DNA of 64,000 nucleotides from Comamonadaceae bacterium (lineage in GTDB: Bacteria; Pseudomonadota; Gammaproteobacteria; Burkholderiales; Burkholderiaceae_C), in assembly GCA_027490925.1 (NCBI GenBank), contig JAIXXF010000039.1, positions 38,128 through 102,127 on the forward strand, given 5' to 3'. The notes beneath the pieces are model-generated. The model was not told where the DNA came from. It ran no database searches and saw only the letters and a list, made by a program, of their open reading frames with translations. This document shows positions 56,872-64,000 of this stretch, piece after piece. Position 1 is the first letter of the stretch. The number at the start of each line of letters is the position of its first letter. The position numbers and the translations under genes are program-made.

Positions 56872-57734
56872 TGGAAAAAATTGCGCGATTTTTAACCGCT
56901 CGCCAGCGCTTTCATGCGGCTTTGCTAGAGGCGACTCTGACGATTAATAATGACGGAGTGGTCAGTAACGCAGACAGTGGCAATAGAGCCAGTAAGCTGA
57001 TTGCACGAGGCATCGCATCTCTATTGCAGGCGGAGACCTACGGTGAGCGTGCGGCAGGGCAAACCTCTGGCAATCAATTCGAAGGCATCTGCGCCGACTT
57101 TGTTCGGCATACCTTCCTAAGCCTTGACCACCTTAGGCCTGGAGAATGGGACATTCATCAAGTAACTGGCCGAAACAGGTTAGAGATTGCTCGTTACGAG
57201 CAGTATTCTCATCTTGTTGCACTAGACAGAGCTGCCTCCAACAACCCTGAGTTGGCTGCTGCCCTCGGCAGTGATTACACGATCACTCCTGATATCGTTG
57301 TGTCTCGTAAGACTGTTGACGACGCTGCCATCAACTACGCTGAGAGACTTGTGGATGAGGGTGTTTCAACGCTTGCAAGTTTGCGACAACGCAACGGTGG
57401 CGCCTCGTTGCTTCATGCAAGCATTTCTTGTAAGTGGACGATTCGAAGCGATCGAGCCCAGAACGCCCGATCTGAAGCGTTGAACCTCATAAGAAACCGA
57501 AAAGGTCGGTTGCCTCATGTTGTCGTCGTGACAGCCGAACCAACTCCAAGTCGCCTAGCCTCTATCGCTTTAGGAACTGGGGATATCGACTGTGTCTACC
57601 ATTTCGCATTGTATGAGCTTCAGCAAACCCTCAGAGACCTCGACATGACTGATGCACAAGACTTGCTAGCTGTCATGGTTGACGGTAAGCGCCTCAAAGA
57701 CATATCCGATCTACCTCTGGACCTGGCTATCTGA
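56871..57734 (+). CDS. NgoMIV-family type II restriction endonuclease (predicted GCCGGC)
   Basis: 287 residues, versus 286 in NgoMIV. Each key residue I recall from the NgoMIV structure sits one position later here: Glu71, Asp141 (TITPDIVV), Ser186 and Lys188 (SISCKW), Glu202 for catalysis. Arg192, Asp194 and Arg195 would read the inner CCGG, Gln64 and Arg228 the outer G:C pairs. NgoMIV cuts G^CCGGC as a tetramer needing two sites. Placement behind a cytosine-5 methyltransferase completes the system. Confidence 0.92.
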   Translation: MEKIARFLTARQRFHAALLEATLTINNDGVVSNADSGNRASKLIARGIASLLQAETYGERAAGQTSGNQFEGICADFVRHTFLSLDHLRPGEWDIHQVTGRNRLEIARYEQYSHLVALDRAASNNPELAAALGSDYTITPDIVVSRKTVDDAAINYAERLVDEGVSTLASLRQRNGGASLLHASISCKWTIRSDRAQNARSEALNLIRNRKGRLPHVVVVTAEPTPSRLASIALGTGDIDCVYHFALYELQQTLRDLDMTDAQDLLAVMVDGKRLKDISDLPLDLAI

Positions 57735-57788
57735 GCCGATGCCTCTTCGTATTCGAGTAGCACGGCAATTTGGAGTCCGATCCCACCC

Positions 57789-58550
57789 ATGCAACCGATT
57801 GTTCCATCAAGCTCCGCTCCAAACCCCTTGGGCTATTACGTCTATCGCTTCATAGACCCAAGGAATGGAGAGAGCTTTTATGTAGGGTTCTCTGACCGAG
57901 CATCGTTTGATGTCACAGATCTGATCTCTGATGTGCATTCTGTAGCTGACTACTACGCGCTTGAGGCTCGTAAGCAAGCTATAAATGCAGCGGGCGAAAA
58001 GATACAAGTTATAGTCCACCGCCATGGTCTCAGCTCCAAGGTAGCTGTCGAGCTGCGTGCAGCACTCATGGATGTTTTCTTAACCGCCTCGCAACGGCTA
58101 CCCGCTATCCCAGTTGATTGGCGTGGCGCAGGGAGTGTAGCCGCTGTCCGACGCCGACTTGAGCCGCCCATAGACAGCTTTAGTGAGAAGACGCTTCTAG
58201 TTCGCGTATCTCCTTACCTGAGCAAAGGCTCCTTCGAGAGTCAAATCCGACAGCCGAGAAGAATGGACTTGGTCAAATCTTCTCAAGCAAAGCTCATCCT
58301 TGCGCTCGTAGAAGACGTGATTGTCGAAGTCTTCCTGCAAGAAGCTGTCTCATTCATGGCTAACCCAAAATTGAGCGATCCGGAAACCACCGCTTCTGTT
58401 CATGCTTTACATGTGAGACCAGCACCGGCTGATCTCGCCTCAGAATTTGCAGGGAAGAGAGTAGCAGCTCGCTTTGTCCCCCCTAGCGGCCTTAGGTCTG
58501 TCCGCTACAGTTGGGGCAAGGCCCATGTTGAGTCTGAAGAAGTGTCGTGA
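57789..58550 (+). CDS. LEM-3-like GIY-YIG protein with lost catalytic residues
   Basis: 253 residues. The N-terminal GIY-YIG domain starts GYYVYRFIDPRNGESFYVG (15-33), aligned without gaps to the protein encoded at 58931. Two changes hit the active site: Arg39 there is Ser39 here (in FSDRASF instead of KGKGNRVF), and metal-binding Glu90 is Arg90 (VELRAAL instead of LEVEAAL). HRHG at 77-80 is kept. The C terminus shares the VRYSW ending. It is probably a non-catalytic paralogue. It starts 54 bases after the endonuclease gene. Confidence 0.85.
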   Translation: MQPIVPSSSAPNPLGYYVYRFIDPRNGESFYVGFSDRASFDVTDLISDVHSVADYYALEARKQAINAAGEKIQVIVHRHGLSSKVAVELRAALMDVFLTASQRLPAIPVDWRGAGSVAAVRRRLEPPIDSFSEKTLLVRVSPYLSKGSFESQIRQPRRMDLVKSSQAKLILALVEDVIVEVFLQEAVSFMANPKLSDPETTASVHALHVRPAPADLASEFAGKRVAARFVPPSGLRSVRYSWGKAHVESEEVS

Positions 58551-58930
58551 GTCGCTTCGGCTAACCACACTAGCTCTTTCCAACAAAAGTGCTGATTTTT
58601 CAAGAATAAGAATGCGCGCTTTTTGAAAGATAAAACAACACGTTATGCCGGATCAGGTAGAAACTGACAGCAAGAACCGGGGGATGAAACTGAGAGTCGC
58701 GCAGCTGGCAAATGCGCAGCTTGATGTCTATTCGGCTGATGCCCCGGACACCCCTGCAATCAGACCCATGCCTAACGCTCTACGCCTTCGCCTGGCGCAC
58801 GATCTGAGCGCATCGCAACAACCCTATAGGTAGGCGTTCATCGGCTCATAGGCGCGCTTATCGGCAGCGTGTTGACCACCAAATTGTCCTTGATAACGAT
58901 GACGAAAAAACCGCGATCAAGGAGAGATCA
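58551..58930. other. Spacer between the two GIY-YIG genes
   Basis: 380 bases. An open frame of 62 codons at 58645-58833 has no ribosome site of note and no recognisable product, so I do not call it. The two genes are thus not tightly coupled and the second may have its own promoter. Confidence 0.5.
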
Positions 58931-59674
58931 TTGGACGTGACCGCCTTCCCGCCGGGAGTTGCTGAGGCCATCGGCTACTACGTTTACCGTCTGATAGACC
59001 CCCGCAACGGGGAAACCTTCTATGTAGGCAAAGGCAAAGGAAACCGGGTCTTCGCTCATGCCAGAGCAGCCGCAGACCTCGAAGGCGATCCTACCGACAA
59101 CAAGCTCCAGCGAATTCGTGAAATTGAGCGCATGTGGCTGGACGTGATCTACGTCATCCACCGTCATGGCATGGATGAGGCAACGGCCTTGGAGGTCGAA
59201 GCCGCTCTCATTGATGCCTACCCAGGTCTCACGAACCAGCAAGGCGGACATGGCAGCAACGACAACGGGGTCATGCACGTGTGCGAGATCATCGACCGCT
59301 ACGAAGCAAAGCCTGCTGTCTTCGATCACAAGGCGTTGCTGATCAACGTCAACAAGACCGCTAACGACACCTCGTTATACGAGGCTACGCGCTACGCCTG
59401 GCGCATTTCTCGGGACAAGGCTATGGAGGCCGAGGTCATCCTCGCAACGCAGCGAGGCGTGATCCTAGGAGCTTTCGTGGCTGATGATTGGCTGGAGGCG
59501 ACACCTGAAAACTTTCCCGGACAGCCACCCCTACCCGGAAGACTTGGCTTCGTCGGTAGAGAGGCTCCCCGTGAAGTTGCTGAGCTCTATGTCGGGAAAC
59601 AAGTTCCCGACTTCTTACGAAAGCGTGGAGCAGCCAATCCGGTTCGCTACTCATGGCTTGCCCGAGAGGGGTAA
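58931..59674 (+). CDS. LEM-3-like GIY-YIG nuclease
   Basis: 247 residues from TTG 58931, chosen because AAGGAG sits six bases ahead. GIY-YIG domain at 15-105: [26 protein letters not shown] with Arg39, LEVEAALID with Glu90, and GLTNQQ with Asn102. The C-terminal part ends [13 protein letters not shown], a block I associate with LEM-3-like bacterial proteins. A nuclease acting on branched or flapped DNA would fit the domain, but target is unknown. All catalytic residues are present, in contrast to its neighbour. Confidence 0.87.
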   Translation: MDVTAFPPGVAEAIGYYVYRLIDPRNGETFYVGKGKGNRVFAHARAAADLEGDPTDNKLQRIREIERMWLDVIYVIHRHGMDEATALEVEAALIDAYPGLTNQQGGHGSNDNGVMHVCEIIDRYEAKPAVFDHKALLINVNKTANDTSLYEATRYAWRISRDKAMEAEVILATQRGVILGAFVADDWLEATPENFPGQPPLPGRLGFVGREAPREVAELYVGKQVPDFLRKRGAANPVRYSWLAREG

Positions 59675-59749
59675 GGAGTCGTCCTACGGGAACCCGGAAC
59701 GAGGAAGGCATTAGATTGAGACCGGCTCACAGCTTCTAGGACTTCAGAC

Positions 59750-60268
59750 ATGGAAAGATGTAAGTTGACTCTCGCGGCTGAGCTTCTCATGAAGGCAGCG
59801 CGTGACCTTCAGACCGCAAGAACCGACGCAGAATATGCAACTGTCATCCTCGTGGCTGGTGCTATCTATAAGGTTTTAGAGCCACTCTTGAAGGCAAATT
59901 ATCTATGGCCAAGACATGTGCGAATCAGCGAGGGAGCGGGGCGTATTCATGAAGTCCTCGAAAAACCCTTCGAGGATGAGCAAGACCGCAGAGACTTCGA
60001 GAAGCGCATCTACCAGCGTCAGATCAGCACCTATAACTCACTGAAGCATGCAGGTAAGTCGAACGACCCTACCTCAGCTCTTGATGACCTTATCGTTCAT
60101 GGAGATCTCAAAGTTGCTGCTAGGTTTCTGCTGGAAGACGCAGTCTATGACTTTGAGCTTCTGACGACGCGCTGCTCTCTTCCGACAACTTTCAGAGAAC
60201 CTACTGGCTTCTACGAGTTCTTGTCATCCGACGCATGGAGAGAGCCGGATCAGACTCTACACTCTTAG
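59750..60268 (+). CDS. Unknown small helical protein of the island
   Basis: 172 residues, almost all predicted helix (AAELLMKAARDLQTARTD, FEDEQDRRDFEKRIYQRQI). A YNSLKHAGK motif at 95-103 recalls conserved Asn/Lys-His positions in HEPN-like helical domains, but I cannot confirm the fold. No signal or membrane helix. It follows the GIY-YIG nuclease gene by 75 bases on the same strand. Confidence 0.7.
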   Translation: MERCKLTLAAELLMKAARDLQTARTDAEYATVILVAGAIYKVLEPLLKANYLWPRHVRISEGAGRIHEVLEKPFEDEQDRRDFEKRIYQRQISTYNSLKHAGKSNDPTSALDDLIVHGDLKVAARFLLEDAVYDFELLTTRCSLPTTFREPTGFYEFLSSDAWREPDQTLHS

Positions 60269-60438
60269 AGGTTGCCCTGACGGGAGCACGCTCCCCCAGG
60301 AACTTTTCTTAACTTTTCGCGCGCGAGATTTTTTCTTTAACGCGTTAACGTCTTAACTCTTTTACTGCATGAGGGATGTTGCATGTGGTGTTAGAGCTTA
60401 TGTGTCTGTGTAGGTAAGAGTAGAGACATATATAGTAA
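60269..60438. other. A/T-rich spacer
   Basis: 170 bases with runs of T and two GTTAA-containing stretches (TTTAACGCGTTAACG near 60336, palindromic GTTAACGCGTTAAC-like core). No gene seen. Confidence 0.4.
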
Positions 60439-60853
60439 TCAGGAGAACTCACCATAGTCTTTATATTTCAATAACATAGGATCTGAGTTCGGTCGGATTT
60501 TCTGTAGCTTTTGCTTGCTCCTCCAGCGAGAACTTAGCTTTCTGAGGGCGTTTGCTGCTTTGCTGTTTAGTGCACTGTCGCGCTGCACCGATGGCTTGTG
60601 AAGTCTCTTCCCCTTCGGTGTCAAGCGCTCCCGTCTTTCCCCCGGACGGGTATCCATCGTTAACGCCTTCTCGTTCAGCGTATGGAACGGTCTGCTAGGA
60701 TCGAGCACCCCATCCCTCAACTTCGTGAAGCGAAACCAATCTGTCAGGCTCTCGAACTTGAACGTGATCAGCTCGTCGAGAGTGCGAACTGGAACGGCCC
60801 CATTGTTGAACGTCACCTCATACCGGGCACGATGCTCATCAACGGGGAGCTGC
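60439..60853 (-). pseudogene. 3' fragment of an unknown gene cut by an IS3-family element
   Basis: The minus-strand frame is open from the IS edge to a stop at 60439. The protein-like part starts QLPVDEHRARYEVTF and continues LDELITFKFESLTDWFRF; no start is seen before the IS. A GTG at 60816 could give a 125-residue product. Basic C-terminal half. The RYEVTF block reminds me of replication initiators of small replicons, but this is weak. Confidence 0.5.
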
Positions 60854-60912
60854 TGACCTGCCCCCCATAAACCGTACCGCGCATTTTTCCAAGGAGTCCA
60901 TCAACCCGGAGA

Positions 60913-61188
60913 ATGATGGACATGAGAACAAGCAAGTTCAGCGAAGAACAGATCATTGGCTTTTTGCGACAGGCCGAGGCAGGGATGCCGATCAAAGAGA
61001 TCGGACGGCTTCACGGCTTCAGTGACGCCTCGTTTTACAAATGGCGCGCCAAGTACGGCGGCATGGAAGCCTCAGAAGCCAAACGGCTGCGGGAATTGGA
61101 GCTGGAGAACAACAAGCTCAAGCGGCTGCTGGCAGAAGCCCACCTGGACATCCACGCCCTCAAGAGCGTCTTCGGCACAAAGCGCTAG
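60913..61188 (+). CDS. IS3-family transposase OrfA
   Basis: 91 residues. Helix-turn-helix FSEEQIIGFLRQAEAGMPIK, GFSDASFYKWRAKYGG, then a leucine-zipper-like helix (ELELENNKLKRLLAEAHLDI). Complete. OrfB lies in the -1 frame downstream, as in other IS3 elements. Confidence 0.92.
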   Translation: MMDMRTSKFSEEQIIGFLRQAEAGMPIKEIGRLHGFSDASFYKWRAKYGGMEASEAKRLRELELENNKLKRLLAEAHLDIHALKSVFGTKR

Positions 61189-61514
61189 CCCCACAAGTCA
61201 AACGTGAGGCGATTGGGCGCATGGTGAACGAACACCACATGTCCGAGCGCCGCGCCTGTGCCCTTGTGGGGCTAAGCCGAGATACCTACCGACATAGCGG
61301 CCACACCAGCGCGCTCAACGCCGAGCTGCGCGACAAGATCGTTGAGACCGCGCACGCACGCCGGCGCTGGGGCTACCGGATGATTCACGACGTATTGCGT
61401 CCGCAGTACCCAGGCATTAACCACAAGCGGGTCTACCGGATCTACACCGCCGAAGGCCTGTCCATTCGCAAACGCAAGAAAGCCAAGCGCATTGTAAGCG
61501 TGCAGCGAACCCAT
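61155..61514 (+). pseudogene. IS3-family transposase OrfB, truncated by IS66 insertion
   Basis: The -1 frame encodes VKREAIGRMVNEHHMSERRACALVG and YRIYTAEGLSIRKRKKAKR, the N-terminal helical region of OrfB. It ends before the DDE catalytic domain, where IS66 sequence begins. The upstream boundary depends on the frameshift point and is approximate. Confidence 0.8.
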
Positions 61515-61545
61515 GTTGACCGCTGCGGCCAGCCCTGTCTGATGA

Positions 61546-63069
61546 TTAATTGTCAGAGGGCTGCCAGCGGTGCGGCAGCAGCTCATCAATGCGGCTGGCC
61601 TTGTGCGTGGGCAGCCGTGACAGTACATCCTTGAGATAGGCATACGGGTCGTGTCCGTTCATACGCGCCGACTGGATCAGACTCATCACGGCCGCCGCTC
61701 GCTGGCCCGCGCGCAGGCTGCCAGCAAACAGCCAGTTGTTTCTTCCGATGGCAATGGGCCGTATCTGGTTCTCGATCCAGTTGTTGTCCACGGGTAGATT
61801 TGGATCGTCAACAAAGCGCGTCAATGCCGTCCAGCGTTTGAGGCTGTAATCCAGTGCCTTGGCGGTGGCCGTGTTCCCCGCCACCTGCTGGCGTTGCTGC
61901 AGCATCCATTTGTACAACGCATCCAGTATCGGGCCGCTGCGCTGCTGGCGCGCCTGTAGCCGCTCGGGCGCCGACAGGGATAGAACTTCCCGCTCAATCT
62001 CATAGACACGGGCGAACTGTGCCAGCGCCACCCCAGCAATCTGGCTCTTGTTGGCCGCGTGCAGGTCGAAGAACTTGCGCCGGGCATGTGCCAGACAGCC
62101 CACCTCCGTCACGCCCAAGGCAAAGCTGCCTTTGTAGCCAGCGTAGTCGTCACAGACCAAACTGCCACACCAGGTGCCCAGGAACGCCCGGGCGTGCGCA
62201 CCGGCTCGGGACTCGCAGAAGTCATAAACCACTGCACGCGTGGCTTCAAATGCACCCGGTGCATAGGCCCACAGGTAGGCACGGTGTGTCTTGCCGTTGC
62301 CCGGCTTGAGCATCGCCACCGGCGTCTCATCGCCGTGCAGCACCCGGTGCTGGAGCACCTCGGCCTTGAGGGCATCGACCACCGGTTGCAGGCGTGCGCC
62401 GCAGGAGCCCACCCACTGCGCCAGGGTCGATCTTGGAATGGCCAAGCCAGCGCGCCCGAAGATGGTCTCCTGGCGGTACAAAGGCTGGTGGTCGGCGTAC
62501 TTGGCCACCAGCACCTGGGCCAGCAGGCCGGCAGTGGGGATGCCCTTGTCAATGACATGTGCGGCAACCGGCACCTGCGTGAGGGTCTGGCACTTGGCGC
62601 ACGCCCATTTGCCCCGGACGTGCCGCTCGACCGTGAAGACGCCGGGCACATAGTCCAGCTTCTCGGCCACGTCCTCGCCAATGCGCTTTAACTGGCAGCC
62701 GCAGCCGGGCGCACTGCAGGTGGTGGAATCGGGCTCATGGCGAACCTCGCGCCGGGGCAGGCTCGCTGGCAAAGGGGTGCGTTTGGGCTGGCGCCTGTCC
62801 TGGGTAGCAGACCCGACGGGCTGGAGTTGCTCGATTTCCTGGGCAACGGCAGCCAGGTCACTGTCGAGTTCTTCTTCCAGCAGGTTGCGCTGCTCGGCGC
62901 TGTGGCGCTCGGATTGGGCTGCAAACTTCAGCCGCTTGAGCAGCGCGCACTCGTAGGCAAGCTTCTCGTTGAGCGCACGCTGGTGGCGCAGCTCGGTGAG
63001 CAGGCGTTGGGTCACTTCGCGCAGTTGCGCTGCGTCCAGTTCGCCCAAGGCTTGTTCGTCGATCACCAT
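61546..63069 (-). CDS. tnpC: IS66 transposase TnpC
   Basis: 507 residues from ATG 63069. Coiled coil (QRLLTELRHQRALNEKLAYE), zinc-finger region (CSAPGCGCQL, WACAKCQTLT), then the DDE core with LHGDETPVAML, LVCDDYAGY and DNNWIENQIRPIAIGRNNWL. Full length and apparently intact. Confidence 0.95.
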   Translation of the reverse strand: MVIDEQALGELDAAQLREVTQRLLTELRHQRALNEKLAYECALLKRLKFAAQSERHSAEQRNLLEEELDSDLAAVAQEIEQLQPVGSATQDRRQPKRTPLPASLPRREVRHEPDSTTCSAPGCGCQLKRIGEDVAEKLDYVPGVFTVERHVRGKWACAKCQTLTQVPVAAHVIDKGIPTAGLLAQVLVAKYADHQPLYRQETIFGRAGLAIPRSTLAQWVGSCGARLQPVVDALKAEVLQHRVLHGDETPVAMLKPGNGKTHRAYLWAYAPGAFEATRAVVYDFCESRAGAHARAFLGTWCGSLVCDDYAGYKGSFALGVTEVGCLAHARRKFFDLHAANKSQIAGVALAQFARVYEIEREVLSLSAPERLQARQQRSGPILDALYKWMLQQRQQVAGNTATAKALDYSLKRWTALTRFVDDPNLPVDNNWIENQIRPIAIGRNNWLFAGSLRAGQRAAAVMSLIQSARMNGHDPYAYLKDVLSRLPTHKASRIDELLPHRWQPSDN

Positions 63070-63151
63070 GGGAGCCAGTGTGCAAGCCCGCACCGGATCG
63101 GGCCATTGGCGCATCTCCGGATTGCCACAGTGGCGCCCTCACCGAGAAGAT

Positions 63152-63484
63152 TCACACCACGGTGATGGCGCCTTGTGAGCCCACGCGCTGCCAAGGCAGG
63201 CCCAGCACCAGGGCGTTGAGCTGGGTGTGCTCCAGTGCCACATTCGGGCTGCCCGGTGCCGCCCAGACAAACTTACCCTGGTGCAGCCGACGCGCGGCCA
63301 GCCACAGTCCCACCCCGTCATGCACCAGGATCTTCATGCGGTTGGCGCGCTGGTTGGCGAAGGCATAGGCGTGGTGGGGGTGGGCGGCGCCGAAGGTGGC
63401 GATCACCCGTGCCAGGGCTGTGTCGGTGCCTGCGCGCATGTCCAGCGGGGCGGTGGCCAGCCAGGCCGCATCAATCCTGATCAT
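63152..63484 (-). CDS. tnpB: IS66 accessory protein TnpB
   Basis: 110 residues. LDMRAGTDTALARVIATFG and the family core NRMKILVHDGVGLWLAARRL are clear. Required with TnpA and TnpC for IS66 transposition. Starts eight bases after tnpA. Confidence 0.93.
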   Translation of the reverse strand: MIRIDAAWLATAPLDMRAGTDTALARVIATFGAAHPHHAYAFANQRANRMKILVHDGVGLWLAARRLHQGKFVWAAPGSPNVALEHTQLNALVLGLPWQRVGSQGAITVV

Positions 63485-63491
63485 GCGCGGA

Positions 63492-63920
63492 TCACCGCAG
63501 CAACTCGCGAAGCATCTTGGCGCATTCGGCTGCGCCAGACAGAGGCCATAGGATGGTCACGGACAGGCCAGCGCGCTGGCAGTCGATGCGGATGCTGTGC
63601 GCCGCAGTGGGTGGTGATGCCGGTGGTGGCTCTTCGGTCGGGGGCGTCAAGACGGTGCTCAGATTGATGGGTATGAATGCGGGTGTTGGTGCCGTGACCG
63701 CCAGTGTGCTGGCGCCAGGACCGAGCCGGTGACGACCCTGCTCCCACTCTTTGAGCCACCGATGGAGCACATTGGCGTTCATGCCATGTTGGAGCGCCAA
63801 TGCTGCAATGGACGCGCCTGGAGCTCTGCAGGCCGCCGTCAGTTCGGCTTTGAACTGCGGACTATAGGTGCGGTGGGTACGCCGCTCGGGGTTGCGAGTT
63901 GTCTGAGAGTCTTTGAGCAT
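63492..63920 (-). CDS. tnpA: IS66 accessory protein TnpA
   Basis: 142 residues from ATG 63920 (a GTG three codons earlier is possible). Helix-turn-helix RTYSPQFKAELTAAC and GASIAALALQHGMNANVLHR, then a Pro/Thr linker. First gene of the IS66 set. Confidence 0.92.
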   Translation of the reverse strand: MLKDSQTTRNPERRTHRTYSPQFKAELTAACRAPGASIAALALQHGMNANVLHRWLKEWEQGRHRLGPGASTLAVTAPTPAFIPINLSTVLTPPTEEPPPASPPTAAHSIRIDCQRAGLSVTILWPLSGAAECAKMLRELLR

Positions 63921-64000
63921 CGTGTACACGCCAATCTTGCGTGCACACGATCTTGCTCAGCCAGCGACGGTTGTTCAAGATGGGTTGGCTGGACGTTTAC

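Larger units (their letters stand above)
60854..61514 (+). mobile_element. IS3-family element, left part, interrupted by IS66
   Basis: The left end is probably TGACCTGCCCCCCAT (60854), a start typical of the family. It contains a complete orfA and the first part of orfB; the rest of orfB should reappear beyond 64000 after the IS66 insertion. It broke the gene fragment at 60439-60853. Confidence 0.7.
55613..64000. mobile_element. Genomic island, left part (continues beyond window)
   Basis: Begins at the tRNA-Gly fragment. Contents up to the IS elements are visibly more A/T-rich than the chromosome and are typical accessory genes (restriction-modification, GIY-YIG proteins, unknown helical protein, IS elements). 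No integrase is inside the window; it would be expected next to the intact tRNA. Confidence 0.65.
61515..64000. mobile_element. IS66-family element
   Basis: Carries tnpA, tnpB and tnpC on the minus strand. The last bases of the window, read inward, are GTAAACGTCCAGCCAACCC, a typical IS66 end. A loosely similar end, GTTGACCGCTGCGGCCAGCCC, starts at 61515, giving about 2.5 kb, normal for IS66. The left end is a candidate only. Confidence 0.75.

Noticed and set aside
58645..58833. 62-codon frame between the GIY-YIG genes
   Set aside because: No convincing ribosome site, no known motif and codon usage not protein-like.

Overview
The window reads as a chromosome segment of a Burkholderiales bacterium, most likely family Comamonadaceae (Hydrogenophaga / Acidovorax / Rhodoferax relatives). 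This rests on three things. The DNA is GC-rich with compact, overlapping operons. The gene set is betaproteobacterial (purD-hemF-nadD-rsfS-rlmH-maf-rng, tolB-pal-cpoB, a cyanophycin cluster with two cphA genes). A dispersed repeat with a TAGCTAT...ATAGC(T/A) core, which I recognise from Comamonadaceae genomes, occurs several times and twice inside genes. No sequence search was possible, so genus-level placement is inference.

Layout. 1-2.8 kb: minus-strand HerA-like ATPase, EVE-domain protein and a TPR protein that runs off the window. 2.9-9.9 kb: yebC, then a tight housekeeping operon from purD to rng. 9.9-15.6 kb: msbA-type exporter divergent from tolB-pal-cpoB, then tcdA and tRNA-Lys(UUU). 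16-24.6 kb: a cyanophycin locus with a DUF1854 protein and an ABC exporter-like protein divergent from two cyanophycin synthetases and a small acidic protein. 24.6-31.4 kb: a TetR repressor divergent from a three-gene RND efflux operon, with an AcrR-type operator between them. 31.6-55.4 kb: ordinary metabolism and stress genes. These are GST, DoxX, DUF805, Usp, murI, class I fumarase, YqhA, acs, an MFS transporter, a second CpoB-like protein, a YgiD-type dioxygenase, gcvH, ETF-QO, SDR plus thioesterase, a VIT transporter, an AhpD-like protein, katG, a PcaC-like protein, a PAS-LuxR regulator with scoAB, and a rhodanese.

From about 55.6 kb the character changes. A 28-nt 3' end of a glycine-type tRNA on the minus strand marks what looks like one attachment site of a genomic island that continues past the window. 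The island DNA is visibly richer in A/T. It carries a type II restriction-modification pair (m5C methyltransferase plus an NgoMIV-family endonuclease predicted to cut GCCGGC), two tandem LEM-3-like GIY-YIG proteins, and an unknown helical protein. After these come a gene fragment broken by an IS3-family element, which is itself interrupted by an IS66-family element whose terminus coincides with the last base of the window. The first GIY-YIG protein has lost the catalytic Arg and Glu that the second keeps.

The strongest leads are the active/inactive GIY-YIG pair beside the NgoMIV-type system, the five-gene cyanophycin module whose first synthetase has a dead Mur-ligase P-loop, and the coding-sequence repeats in nadD and murI. 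I saw no CRISPR array and no rRNA.
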